Shown here one piece after another: positions 38,501-46,071 of a stretch of DNA of 64,000 nt. Below the pieces are notes generated by a model. The model did no database searches, was not told the origin of the DNA, and saw nothing but the letters and a program-made list of their open reading frames with translations. The position numbers and the translations under genes were made by a program. Positions within the stretch are counted from its first letter, which is position 1, and each line of letters begins with the position of its first letter. This DNA is from Odiellus spinosus (Eukaryota > Arthropoda > Arachnida > Opiliones > Phalangiidae). Where the stretch lies: assembly GCA_963920705.1 (NCBI GenBank), contig OY987239.1, positions 6,687,871-6,751,870 of the forward strand. Reading direction: 5' to 3'.

Positions 38501-41500
38501 TTCAAAGGAGGGTTTCATCGGCTTCTGGTTCGAATAAGACATTCAAAATTTATTTTCGTGAAAAATAACGAATAAAAAGATGATTTAAAATCTTAGTTTC
38601 GTTATTTTATTTATATCCTTCGAAATAAAAATCAATTTGAAATATTTTTCTTATATTTTAGAATAATTCTGAAAACGCGAATCTTTCTTATCCATCGTTA
38701 TACGTTTGAAAACGAGTAATTTGTAGGTTGATAAAGCGGCGAAGGCTTTGGGTAAACCTTCTACGTTTAACAATTAAACGAATATTCAAATTTCATGTTT
38801 TACAAACAATATTATACGAAAATAAAATATCTGAAAATATACGAATAACTGATCCGAATTCCGTGTGTTAACCTCAAATGTAAGGATGAAGTCGCTCTGA
38901 ACTGATCGTGATAGGAATATATTATAAGACGTCGTTTATTTTCTGTTCCGTTCGTTAGAATTTCCGTATCGATTTTAGGCCGTCAAACGTATAGAATGCA
39001 TTAACCCGACAAGTTCATCGGATAACCTTGCCTTTTAATTTTAATTACAATGGCCCGGTCTGTTCCATATAATTATATATAATTCATTAAATTATAATAA
39101 GACGTAGCTACAAGAACTAATATATGAAGCCTGGGAATGTATAAAGAGCTCGGAATCGCGTATCCAATATCTTCTGTTATTATCTACCTACAAATTCCTC
39201 GTATTCAAACGTATAACGATGGATAAGAAACATTCGCGTTTCCAGAATTAGTCTAAAATATAAGAAAAAATTTCAAATTGATTTTTAATTCGAAGAATAT
39301 AAATAAAACGACGAAACTAAGATTTTAAATCATCTTTTTATTCGTTATTTTTCACGAAAATAAATTTTGAATTTTTTATCCGAACGTATAACGCGGATAA
39401 TATTATAAGATAAGGCCATTTTTGGATAAAAACGGATATGGATTACGTTTTTTACTTTATCTTCGAATAAGTTAACTCGAAAGTCTATTTTTAATCAAAT
39501 GGATAATATGCATATTAGTAGATTTTATTCAATTATTAAAAATTATACGAATTCCGAGCTCTAAATATTATTCGCTACAAATTCAATATAATTTAAACTT
39601 CACCGCAATTTGCAAACTTCTCAGAAAAAGGCCAGTTTTATCGCGCCATTAAAATCATCTGTTTTCATTAGTCTGGCTATTAAATGCCACTTCCCGAGAT
39701 TTCAAAGCTATAATGTATTCCAGGCAGGTTTCTCTGAGACACTGATTTTTAATAGAAATTAGGTTGCGTTGACGTTTAATGTCTAGGTTTAATGGAGCAT
39801 TGTAATGGGACACGTTTTCACGAGCCGGACGTGACAGAAAAAGTATTCGTTACCGGATTGTTTTTATCACCAGACTGGATCTGAGGAACAATGTTCATAT
39901 AAGCCCACCCATTCTTTATTTCGTAAGGGTTTAACGTATAAAGAAGGTCTTTTATGTCTCAAATCAGACCTCAACCCAACCACCCGGGAACTTTCTTTCA
40001 AAACCCGTATATTGATAAAAGAAACAAAAAAAAACCCTTGTCTTGTCTGGAAGCCAGACGACCGCAACTTTGATTATATAAAGTGAGCCTGTTAGGGATT
40101 TTTTTCAGCTCCAAATAGAAATTGAGTCATATTTTCGTAAAGATCGATAAAAAACGATTCAAAATATATATACATATGTCATAGAACAAAATTATTGCGA
40201 CAGTAAAAATACACATTTAATAATCCCACTTTCCTCCTAAATGTGAACACAGGCTTCCATTTCTGAACACTTTCATTTAAAAATGTATAACTTAATTTTG
40301 GTTGGGTCTATTTAAAGATGGATGAGCTCATTTTGTAGATTAAGAATTAGGCTATTCGCTGAACACAACTTCAACACTCTAGGAAAAGATCCGGAAAAGA
40401 TACGACCCTAATTACCGCGACCGAAAAAAATATATATTTTATAATCGCCATTTTCGAAATTTTTAAATCTGAACGCACGCTTCTATTTGTGAACACTTTC
40501 GTTTAAAACTGTATAACTTAACTTTGGTTGGGTCTATTTAAAGATGGATTAGCTCATTTTGTAGATTAAGAATTAGGCTATTCGCGAAACGCAACTTCAA
40601 CACTCTAGGGAAAGATCCGGAAAAGATACGACCCTAATTACCGCGACCGAAAAAAATATATTTTATAATCGCCCATTTTCGAAATTTTTAAAATAAAAAT
40701 TCCACGCAATCTACGTCATCATTATGGTCGCGTGATTTCGCTATTGCAGAGCCTACAGTTGATTCTCGTGCGGTGTTTTTCGTGAAAGTACTTAAAGGGA
40801 GAATGCAACCTAATTACAAGTGGTTTTTTATCGATTCCTTATCGTTTAAATAGGCTTAATCCACCGATAAAAAGTTTACAATACAAATATTAAACTAGAA
40901 ATAAATTTAAAACTTACCCTGAAAATAGGCTTAGCGGGATTGATGGAGATCTTGAATCGAATCCGTGTAAGGTCTAGCGACCAATGAGCAAAGGCCCGTC
41001 GTTCACGCGAGAGCTCCGCGAGACTTACGTCGCGCGCGATTGGTCGCTAGACCTTACACGCGAGGAAATCAGGAGCTCCATGAATCCCACTAAGCCTATT
41101 TTCCGGGTAAGTTTTAAATTTATTTCTAGTTTAATATTTGTTTGTAAATTTTTTAAATAGTGGATTAGGCCTATTTAAACAATAAGGAATCGATAAAAAA
41201 TCACTTGTTGTTAGGTTGCATCCTCCCTTTAATCATTCGTACGACAGCCTCAATTTAGGCCTACTTCTCTTATCAAAGTAATAAAAATTATTCGAACTTC
41301 TATCAAGTTTCTAAAAATAATGAGATTAATTATTTATATAATTGAAGTTAACTTTAAAAAAGGATAATGGATAAATCTAGTTTAAATCCCATCAATAACT
41401 CACTAAATTCTAATCCTGTTTAAAATTTAATTTTGTCGTTTACGTTTAAAACTTGCTTTTCAATGTAAATTTCGCTCCCTTTTCTACAAGGTTTATATCG

Positions 41501-44500
41501 ACCAAGCATATATTCCCTGGAGATATTATAAATCGACGAAGTTACGACACTTTGCTTTGAATTTTGTAGAAAAAAAAGTTCCGGTAATGTTTATCAGAAG
41601 TTTTCTCCCATTGAAGAATTTACTGTAGTTCATTTAAAGGGTGAATGCAACCTAATAACTCTTTTTATCGATTCCTTAATCGTTGAAATAGGCCTAATCC
41701 ACTGGTCAGTAAATAATTTATAAGCAAAAATTAAACTAGAAATAAATTTAAAACTTACCAGGAAAATAGGCTTAGCTGCATTCACGTTTTTAGCTTTAAA
41801 CTTCGTTTCCCGCTAAACCTCCATGTTTTCTGCAAGTCACTCGGCGTAATTATTGTACAGGTTGTGTCTTTGCCTGTACCAGAAGCCGATGAAACCCTCC
41901 TTTGAAGTCTACTACTCCAATGTTCCATATAGCGTTCCTCTCTGTATGGGTAAAATTCCCAATTTTACGAGATCGGAGGGGTCCTACTTCATCCCCTCTG
42001 TCTACGGAAAATTGGAAATTCTCTCTCTGCACAAACGACGACGTTTTTTTGGACGAACTCCAAGGCTGCTAGAGATATTCGCTCGACGAACTCCCGCTCC
42101 GAAAATATCTACCGTTAGGAGGCGTACGAATCGCGCTTTTTGAAACTAACCCATCGGCTTCTGCCTGTATTAAAATGATTAGGCGTAATATTTAAAATCC
42201 CTGCCTTTAACAAAGCTAAATTGATTACGCTTAATCCGTAAACAAGGAATACGTGCGTAATTATCCCCTGAATTTTCTGTACTCCCCATATTCCATGACA
42301 TTTTCACGTAATCATCATAATCATGTAATAATCCGCATAATCTGAGTAATCACGGATTACACAATCAATGTACATGAGTATTATGCCTTGATTTTTCATA
42401 ATTGTAATCATATTTTTACGTCCCCTTAACCCTAATCGATTAGATAAGTAGACTTCATTCTTACTTTAAAATACCTTGGAGCTGTTGGAGCTGTACGCGA
42501 GCCCGTGGCTTGTTTTTCCCATTTCTTTTGACCGTTTCTAACGTAAAAGAAGGGAGACATTGTTTCGCTCCCAACTGCGGAAAGGCGTGGCTTATCGATG
42601 AAGATTTATGACGCCGAGGAACCCAACTCGACGTTACCGTACAATGATTAAACGTTAGCTCGATCAAATTTCTTCTTTGTTTTTTCCTCTTGTTTCCTTC
42701 CTTAGCTCTTATTCTGTTTATAGTTTGATATTTCTAGTTTCCAGCCCCTTTTCCTCTCGATCTCATTCTTCTAATCGAAGCATCGAAATGATTGGTTGGC
42801 TGTTCTAGCAACGCCATAAATATGGAATATGACAAATATTTGTCCGAACGAATGCGATCTAGTCGTTTATTAATACTGATGATTTATATTATACTAGTTT
42901 CTACTTACCTAAGATTTATTTTGAATTTTAGCGCGTTTTATTTCGCATATAATCCATTATCTTCCGTTATTCGTATATTTTTAGTAATTTTATTTTCGGA
43001 TAAATTGTTCGTAACTAAAATTCAATGAAATTTCTATATTCGTATAATTGTTAAAAGGTTTAAAAGAAGATAAGCCTTCGCCGCTTTATCTACCTACAAA
43101 TTACTCGTTTTCAAACGTATAACGATGGATGAGAAACATTCGCGTTTTCAGAATTAGTCTAAAATATAAGAAAAATATTTCAAATTGACTTTTAATTCGA
43201 AGGATATAAATAAAACAACGAAACTAAGATTTTAAATCATCTTTTAATTCGTAATTTTTCACGAAAATAAATTTTGAATGTTTTTTTATCCGAACGTATA
43301 ACGCGGATAATTTTCTAAGATAAGGCCATTTTTGGATGAAAACGTGGGATATGGATTACGTTGATTTTCTTTATCTTCGAATAAGTTAACCCGATTGAAA
43401 AATAATCTGATTTTAATCTGATAATATACATCAGATTTTATTAGATTTTATCCAATTAATAATTAAATTATACGAATTCTGAGCTCTAGTTATGAAAGGG
43501 ATGAAACTGACTTGATAAATAAATTAGATGTGATATTTTTTCAGGCAAGATTTCCTTTATATATGCTCGAGCTATTTTATGAATATTTAAACCATTAATT
43601 TCTTATGACGATGGCCCTTGAAAGCGTCTTGTATAAGACAGATAAAACAACACTAATTATGGGAAAATACATAATTAGCTTAATTATGGAGGGGGTCTAT
43701 TATTTAAGGGCATGGAAAGAGACACCTGTCATGGCAAAGTTGCGGAAATAAAATAAGAAAAGGGCGTAAGTAATATCTAGGCTATCCTTTGTGGTTCTTG
43801 ATAATGTTCGTCGGAGTTAAAAATTTGCATATGTAAAGTTTCCACTAAAATGGACTTGAAAATTTGTATGTACATCGCAATGATTCAATGTCACGCTTTT
43901 CACCTTAATGATAATTGTTAAGAATCTTCAAAATAAAAATTTCAAAAATATAAGTAATTTTTTAGTTTAATTCTGGAACGTAATTAGTGAAAAATTTCAA
44001 ACAAGTTAACTTTCTGGATTAAGTAGTTTTACGAAAAAGACAGCGTGAAATCGACCCTATTACTGGTGCCAAAACGCGCGAGAATTATCTGTATGCTCTA
44101 CAATAGCCGAATCACGTGACCATAGTGATGACGTAGATTGCGGGGAATTTTTTTCAAAATTTCGAAAATATGAATTTTTACTGTCGTTGTAATTGTGTTC
44201 TATAACATATGTATATATATTTTGAATCGTTTTTTAACGATCTTTTCGAAAATGCTACTCAATTTGCATTTGGAGGTCATGAAATATCCGTGATAGCCTC
44301 ACTTTAAACCTCATGAATGTAAAGTTTATTTTTCCACAAAAATATGAATTTTTTTAGGCTTATCAAAACTATAACCGGCAGAAAACCTAAAGTTGAATAA
44401 AGTTTTTTCGTGTTATCGCTTGTCTATGAAGCCAGTGTGAGTGCGTTAGTCGTTGAAGTAAAAACGGGTAGAAAAATGTAAAACTATGCCTAGGAAAAGT

Positions 44501-45727
44501 TTATTCAGACCATAAATTTTAAATTTACGCCAAAAATGCTTCTAAGCATTGTAATGTTCGCGTCATTTATGACCTAGATTCTTCTTAAAAGCATAAAATA
44601 CTGAAGATTTTCATGCTTTGCTTAATAATATAACCTTTTCTTGTATAGACGTTATCAGAAGAATATTATTGTAACAAAAGTCTGCTCTCAATCGTTTCAT
44701 TATATTAATATTTTTTCATATATTTTATTTTCGAATAAAATGAGGCTGTAATGAACTCCAAATGGAAATTGAGTCATATTTTCGGAAAGATCGTCAAAAA
44801 ACGATTCGAAATATGTATACATATGTCATAGAAACAAAATTACAGCGACAGTAAAACATATTTTCGAAATATTTGAAATACAAATTTCTCGTAATCTACG
44901 TCATCGCGTGCATACTCGTCTAATTGTTAAATGTAAAAGGTTTACCCGAAGATAAGCCTTCGCCGCTTCATCTACCTACAAATTATTCGTTTTCAAACGT
45001 ATAAACGATGGATAAGAAACATTCGCGTTTCCAGAAAGTCAAATTGACTTTTAATTCGAAGAATATAAATAAAACGACGAAACTAAGATTTTAAATCATC
45101 TTTTTATTCGTTATTTTTTGCGAAAATAAATTTTGATGTTTTTTTTATCCGAACGAATAACGCGGATAATATTCTAAGATAAGGCCATTTTTGGATATAA
45201 ACGGATATGGATTAGGTTTTTTTTTCGAATAAGTTAACTCGAATGAAAAATAGTATATTTTTATTCAAACGGATAATATACATCAGAATTTAGTATATTT
45301 TATCCAATTAATATAAATTATACGAATTCCTATCCCTATAAGAAGTTATTTGAATATTTTTTTTCTTCAACAGGTGAAGACAATATCGAAAAGCCAAGAT
45401 TACGCTTATCGGGAGGAGAAAGTGGAGATGGACCACATTGAGCAGTATCATTTCTCTCCTCGTCTACGTCACCGAAAGGAAATCAGTAGTACTAGTGACA
45501 TTTCGACTGACGAGTTTGAGCGGCAGTTTTTACGGGTTCTCAACAAGGTATACGAGACCATTGAGAAGAATGAGATGCGTATAGCTGACCAGGAGCGTCG
45601 TGAACTGACTCGCAATGAGTGGCATCAAGTATCTCTAGTATGCGATAGATTTCTATTGGCTATTTTTCTTCTATCTACTGCCATTTCTTCTTTTCTCATC
45701 CTACTTTCATCGCCTCATGGACCTTAA
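14436..45727 (+). CDS. Divergent nicotinic acetylcholine receptor (Cys-loop) subunit; signal-peptide exon not found
   Basis: Seven plus-strand exons (14436-14581, 22655-22699, 22846-22955, 23628-23811, 28017-28368, 29444-29643, 45374-45727) join in phase to 463 residues and a TAA. They encode a ligand-gated cation channel subunit of the postsynaptic membrane: extracellular ligand domain, four membrane helices, a short M3-M4 loop and a C-terminal helix. The Cys-loop has exactly 13 residues between its cysteines and the vicinal CC of alpha-type subunits is present. The Tyr/Trp residues of loops A, B and C are mostly replaced. In M2, E-1', T2', L9' and E20' are conserved, suggesting a cation channel, while G6' and R19' are unusual. 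The last intron is 15.7 kb and the third about 4.2 kb, both filled with repeats. The first coding exon should end in phase 1 and was not recognised upstream. Confidence 0.9.
14626..15155. mobile_element. R2-family MITE next to an nAChR exon
   Basis: 530 bp running from TA|GAGCTCGGAA to TTCCGAGCTC|TA, which suggests a TA target duplication as in Tc1/mariner-type elements. The inverted ends are short (about 12 bp). No coding frame. It begins 44 bases after the exon ending at 14581. Confidence 0.7.
15319..15372. repeat. Interstitial telomere-like repeat, CCTAA orientation
   Basis: About ten CCTAA pentamers. The orientation is opposite to the block at 14046-14180. The rest of 15158-15540 shows no gene. 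Confidence 0.8.
15543..16840. mobile_element. hAT-superfamily DNA transposon, internally deleted
   Basis: 1298 bp with inverted ends CAGTGGCGGCGCCA...TGGCGCCGCCACTG, flanked by a perfect 8-bp duplication GTTACCCA (15535-15542 and 16841-16848). CAGTGGCGG ends and 8-bp duplications are hAT hallmarks. Only a remnant of the transposase start is present, so the copy is non-autonomous. The exact flanking duplication suggests fairly recent insertion. It lies in an intron of the acetylcholine receptor gene. Confidence 0.85.
15668..15925 (-). pseudogene. N-terminal remnant of hAT transposase
   Basis: 85-residue frame starting [20 protein letters not shown], then a region ending in SIEIFFKRP. Basic KR(K)LSGxxxRKxxKE followed by GS(I/L)xxFF is the usual start of zinc-finger hAT transposases. 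Full-length proteins are several hundred residues. The BED/TTF finger, the RNase-H-like core and the dimerisation region are missing. Confidence 0.6.
16849..18240. other. Intron stretch with no recognised feature
   Basis: Both strands were read. Only a short run of GTCTC repeats (about 17625-17643) and no convincing exon was found. Confidence 0.5.
18290..18960. repeat. Cluster of perfect hairpins plus CA-rich microsatellite
   Basis: Successive stem-loops: GTTGGGG/CCCC near 18320; TTAGTGAGG-GACG-CCTCGCTAA near 18440; GATTATA...TATAATC enclosing TGGGAGACGTCCCA near 18523; ATGCAATTGGAGACGTCC...TTGCAT near 18620; and CCTCCCC-CTGAAC-TAAA-GTTCAG-T-CGGGGAGG at about 18920-18952. Between them lies an (AC)n/(ACACACAG)n tract at about 18811-18905. 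There is no TIR or target duplication and no coding. It could be the end of a retroelement or a structured noncoding RNA; unresolved. Confidence 0.5.
19380..20060. repeat. R4-family element
   Basis: One of at least nine copies (9700, 35550, 37160, 40090, 43960, 44740, 55840, 58880, 60960). Shared words are GATGACGTAGATTGC, TTTTTACTGTCGCGGTAAT, CCTAGAGTGTTGAAG, AACGATCTTTCCGAAAATG and GCGCGAAAGCG. It runs from an AAGTACTTTTACG end towards a GTGAGGCTGT(C/T)ACGG end. No transposase is seen in any copy. 18960-19380 holds nothing recognisable. Confidence 0.7.
20374..20712. mobile_element. R3-family MITE with 7-bp target duplication
   Basis: 339 bp with inverted ends CAGAAGCCGATGAAACCCTC and its complement, extending to about 32 bp. 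The flanking duplication is GTAATCG (20367-20373 and 20713-20719). The short overlapping open frames inside are by-products of the inverted structure. Confidence 0.85.
20755..21090. mobile_element. R8-family MITE (partial)
   Basis: Shares the CACTTAAAAATAGACAAAAA, GATATTTTGAGTC and GGCGGGCCTTGCTTGCCTAT stretches with the copy at 49905. Its left end is not well preserved. Confidence 0.6.
21233..21549. mobile_element. R5-family foldback MITE
   Basis: About 317 bp. The ends CAAGAATCCATTCAGGTTCC and its complement extend into a nearly full-length palindrome (CTCCCAAACTTTGTAGCAAA pairs with the right half). Coding-like frames on both strands here are mirror images. Flanks TGTACGC and ACGTACG do not form an exact duplication. 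Confidence 0.8.
21609..22033. mobile_element. R9-family MITE
   Basis: Same ends (AGCCTCGTTCA...TGAACGAGGCT) and interior as the copy inside intron 1 of gene 2. TTAA-like sequence flanks it. Confidence 0.7.
22098..22435. mobile_element. R3-family MITE, second copy
   Basis: 338 bp, nearly identical to the copy at 20374. The flanking 7-bp duplication is GTAGAAG (22091-22097 and 22436-22442). Confidence 0.85.
22655..22699 (+). CDS. nAChR exon: [15 protein letters not shown]
   Basis: A 45-nt exon, phase 0 at both ends, bounded by acceptor ttacttag and donor GTAAGC. A separate 45-nt exon with NQxLTTxCWxTQ is characteristic of nicotinic subunit genes. Confidence 0.9.
22846..22955 (+). CDS. nAChR exon: loop D and approach to loop A
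   Basis: 110 nt after tatatttttcag. [10 protein letters not shown] carries the conserved loop-D tryptophan, and the exon ends [10 protein letters not shown] with a phase-2 donor GTAAAC. Confidence 0.92.
23149..23607. mobile_element. R2-family MITE truncated against an nAChR exon
   Basis: Begins GAGCTCAGAATCAGATATCC and follows the R2 consensus to the GAAAAATAGCATATTT point, then stops about 20 bases before the exon at 23628. The terminal 80 or so bases of R2 are missing. Confidence 0.7.
23628..23811 (+). CDS. nAChR exon: loop A remainder, loop B and Cys-loop
   Basis: Starts SADPQSS where the family normally has NADG(D/N)(Y/F), so the loop-A aromatic is gone. Loop B reads [11 protein letters not shown] where WTPPA or WVPPA is usual, so the key Trp is Tyr. 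The Cys-loop [15 protein letters not shown] is intact. An R2 element ends within about 20 bases of the acceptor. Confidence 0.92.
23861..24174. mobile_element. R5-family foldback MITE, inverted copy
   Basis: Inverted relative to the 21233 copy, inserted into or beside R6 sequence that resumes at 24175. The immediate flanks do not form a clean duplication. Confidence 0.75.
24175..24660. repeat. R6-family, about three tandem units
   Basis: The phrase GGTTCCCGAAGCA recurs near 24224, 24371 and 24532, giving units of about 150-160 bp. Each contains GATTCGAGAAAA-ACGGTTT(C/T)CC. 24660-25060 shows no gene. Confidence 0.65.
25060..26120. mobile_element. R7-family MITE split by an insertion
   Basis: R7 sequence (AATTTGCAATTTGTC...GATAGATGTCACTT) is interrupted at about 25110 and resumes at 25836 (AGCCAATCGCGAGTCTC...CTAGCGACATCTA). 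Both parts are older and more diverged than the complete R7 copies further right. Confidence 0.6.
25111..25835. mobile_element. Foldback element containing a 416-bp palindrome
   Basis: Inverted ends GGCTGGGAAATAAGG...CCTTATTTCCCAGCC bound 725 bp. Inside, TTTACGTGACCCACCC (25259) to its complement (ending 25674) forms an almost perfect palindrome centred near 25474, with TTAGG-like repeats in each arm. ACTGG/CCAGT words recur between ends and core. No coding frame. Confidence 0.75.
26575..26700. mobile_element. R1-family MITE, left-half fragment
   Basis: Runs from TCCTTATCGTTTAAATAGGC to TTAGCTGGATTCATGGAGAT and is cut off there. Confidence 0.6.
26740..27056 (+). mobile_element. SINE retroposon with poly(A) tail and 14-bp target duplication
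   Basis: About 317 bp ending in a run of about 26 A, flanked by AAAACATTCATCGG on both sides (26726-26739 and 27057-27070). The head GCCGGGAGTGGTGGCGTACT followed by CCTGTAA resembles the Alu domain of 7SL RNA. It also holds an A-box-like TGGCGTACTCC and a B-box-like ACTCGAATC about 45 bases downstream, so RNA polymerase III transcription is likely. The body does not show the 7SL S-domain motifs I would expect. It is GC-richer than its surroundings. Confidence 0.75.
27071..28016. other. Intron stretch with no recognised feature
   Basis: AT-rich sequence with no open exon, no family match and no tandem structure that I can see. Confidence 0.5.
28017..28368 (+). CDS. nAChR exon: loop C, M1 and M2
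   Basis: Loop C reads [11 protein letters not shown]: the CC pair is kept but the flanking Tyr residues are absent. M1 is [18 protein letters not shown] with the invariant Pro. M2 begins [19 protein letters not shown]. The exon ends in phase 1 at A|GTAAGT, just after PSQKTPLI. Confidence 0.92.
28378..29272. mobile_element. R1-family MITE interrupted by an R7 MITE
   Basis: Left half 28378-28511 and right half 28989-29272 together make one R1 copy, ending in GGTTGCATTCTCCCTT. The break is at ATGAGAT|CCTG. It lies in the intron between the M2 and M3 exons. Confidence 0.8.
28512..28988. mobile_element. R7-family MITE nested in R1, 7-bp target duplication
   Basis: 477 bp with ends CACTGCCTTCT(C)TAATACTAGGCC and complement. 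The duplication ATGAGAT (28505-28511 and 28989-28995) is exact and matches the uninterrupted R1 sequence. An E-box-poor AT interior carries no coding frame. Confidence 0.85.
29444..29643 (+). CDS. nAChR exon: M3 and start of cytoplasmic loop
   Basis: [20 protein letters not shown] is M3, followed by the family hallmark LNMHHRG and then [14 protein letters not shown], the amphipathic post-M3 helix. It ends in a lysine cluster (KKKK) with phase 0. Confidence 0.92.
29893..33745. repeat. 27-bp satellite, about 142 units, in the last nAChR intron
   Basis: The unit is TAATTTAAACTGG followed by TAATTTATTACCCG. Variants occur in contiguous blocks: TATCC/CTGGT to about 30045, TACCC/CTGGT to 31195, TACCC/CTGGG to 32140, AATTAATTATCC to 32390, CCGGG from about 32440 to 32685, AACGG to 33120, CTGGT to 33410, CCGGT to 33640, then CTGGT. 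Units of the TACCC/CTGGT block contain the perfect inverted pair GGTAAT-TT-ATTACC. One truncated unit lies near 33050. Confidence 0.97.
33772..34068. mobile_element. R6-family element, inverted copy
   Basis: Carries GTTTCATTAGAGTCGTGTGA, GAAACTGCTTCGGGAACC and ends near ATGCTAGTGTGACCGTAGC. The left end (CTACGTTCAAATACTAG) resembles the right end inverted, so R6 is probably a DNA element of about 300 bp. Confidence 0.6.
34432..35139. mobile_element. R2-family MITE with a small internal insertion
   Basis: R2 ends AGCTTGGAATC and TTCCGAGCT. About 34535-34720 is foreign to R2. It begins AGGCATTACTTGGGGCG and contains CATGGGGTAATGCCT, an inverted pair that suggests another small element. Confidence 0.65.
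35550..36500. repeat. R4-family sequence carrying an R5 insertion
   Basis: R4 words (GCGACA, TACATATGTCATAGAACAAA, GAACTGTATGCTCTTTATACA) lie on both sides of the R5 element at 35979-36295. 36500-37160 has no recognised feature. Confidence 0.6.
35979..36295. mobile_element. R5-family foldback MITE, 7-bp target duplication
   Basis: 317 bp nearly identical to the 21233 copy. The duplication CAATAAC is at 35972-35978 and 36296-36302. The host is R4 sequence. Confidence 0.85.
37160..37640. repeat. R4-family element
   Basis: Starts at GAACTCCAAATGGAAATTGA and ends near CGCGCGGTCTTTCTTGTGAA, in the opposite orientation to the 19380 copy. Confidence 0.65.
38115..38865. mobile_element. R2-family MITE carrying a nested R3 insertion
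   Basis: Starts TA|GAGCTCAGAATTCG and ends GATCCGAATTCCGTG. The R2 phrase GCGTTATACGTTCG is cut by the R3 element at 38208. Confidence 0.75.
38208..38527. mobile_element. R3-family MITE nested in R2, 7-bp target duplication
   Basis: 320 bp in the inverse orientation of the 20374 copy. GTTCGAA (38201-38207 and 38528-38534) is exactly duplicated, and the unoccupied R2 consensus has a single GTTCG at this place. Confidence 0.88.
39146..39561. mobile_element. R2-family MITE, shortened copy
   Basis: GAGCTCGGAATC to ATTCCGAGCTC with about 100 bp of the left interior missing. 39561-40080 shows no gene. Confidence 0.7.
40090..40791. repeat. R4-family element, two overlapping units
   Basis: The block TAACTT(A/T)ATTTTGGTTGGGTC...GATCCGGAAAAGATACGACC occurs twice (about 40287 and 40510), a roughly 220-bp internal duplication. 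It ends where an R1 element begins at TTAA. Confidence 0.7.
40792..41232. mobile_element. R1-family MITE, best full-length copy
   Basis: 441 bp including TTAA on both sides. AGGGAGAATGCAACCTAA at the left pairs with TTAGGTTGCATCCTCCCT at the right. The inverted arms extend to at least 150 bp each around a core with GTCTAGCGACCAATGAGCAA and its complement. It inserted at the TTAA of R4. Confidence 0.85.
41637..41790. mobile_element. R1-family MITE, left-half fragment
   Basis: TTAAAGGGTGAATGCAACCT to AATAGGCTTAGCTG only. Confidence 0.65.
41880..42163. mobile_element. R3-family MITE with internal deletion
   Basis: 284 bp. Missing about 50 bp before the right end. Flanks CCTGTAC (41873-41879) and CCTGTAT (42164-42170) are a 7-bp duplication with one substitution. 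42170-42950 shows no gene. Confidence 0.8.
42950..43486. mobile_element. R2-family MITE
   Basis: The left end lacks the GAGCTC motif; the right end ACGAATTCTGAGCTC|TA is intact. 43490-43960 shows no gene. Confidence 0.65.
43960..44310. repeat. R4-family element
   Basis: From GAACGTAATTAGTG to TGATAGCCTCACTTTAAACC, with GATGACGTAGATTGCGGGGA inside. 44310-44740 shows no gene. Confidence 0.6.
44740..45330. repeat. R4 fragment followed by a truncated R2 element
   Basis: R4 words run 44740-44910. R2 sequence then runs 44925-45330, ending at ACGAATTCC 44 bases before the last nAChR exon. Confidence 0.6.
45374..45727 (+). CDS. nAChR last exon: MA helix, M4 and stop
   Basis: Follows acceptor cttcaacag. 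The middle encodes a charged helix ([20 protein letters not shown]), then [18 protein letters not shown], the M4 region, ending in SSPHGP and TAA at 45725-45727. The C-terminus beyond M4 is only a few residues. Confidence 0.92.
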   Translation: MKTISKSQDYAYREEKVEMDHIEQYHFSPRLRHRKEISSTSDISTDEFERQFLRVLNKVYETIEKNEMRIADQERRELTRNEWHQVSLVCDRFLLAIFLLSTAISSFLILLSSPHGP

Positions 45728-46065
45728 CCCTGGGCTGTCTTAAATAACCAATCACAGTCATTCGTCTCTATATCTAAAACTAACACCGACGCTAAAATTT
45801 TATTCAATGGAAGCGTTAGCCGATTGTCACGCGTAATGCTATCGCCCAATATCGTAATGGTCGATATATACACGGAATACGCTATGTAATGCGTGTTTTT
45901 AATGCAATCGACCCTTTCCTATCGATGATGTTGAAAGATAATCGTAAAATTTGGCGCAATTCGAATGTTACAAAACGTAATATTCACAAAGTAGTGTCTC
46001 AATCAATCTTCTACAAGTGTGTCGTTTTAAAGATGGCTGTATAGTTCACGATTTGATGCCACTTG

Positions 46066-46071
46066 AATAAA
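46066..46071 (+). terminator. Candidate poly(A) signal of the nAChR gene
   Basis: AATAAA lies 339 bases after the TAA stop. It is the clearest AATAAA I see downstream. The 46190-46480 stretch beyond it has loosely repeated GTTAATAGTGTCA / GAAGTTAAAC words and no coding frame. Confidence 0.35.

Noticed and set aside
39867..40067. 66-codon minus frame considered as a reverse-transcriptase piece
   Set aside because: No RT motif such as YxDD or a matching flanking frame.
42461..42667. 68-codon minus frame with a basic C-terminus
   Set aside because: Considered as a THAP or zinc-finger fragment, but the cysteine/histidine spacing does not fit.
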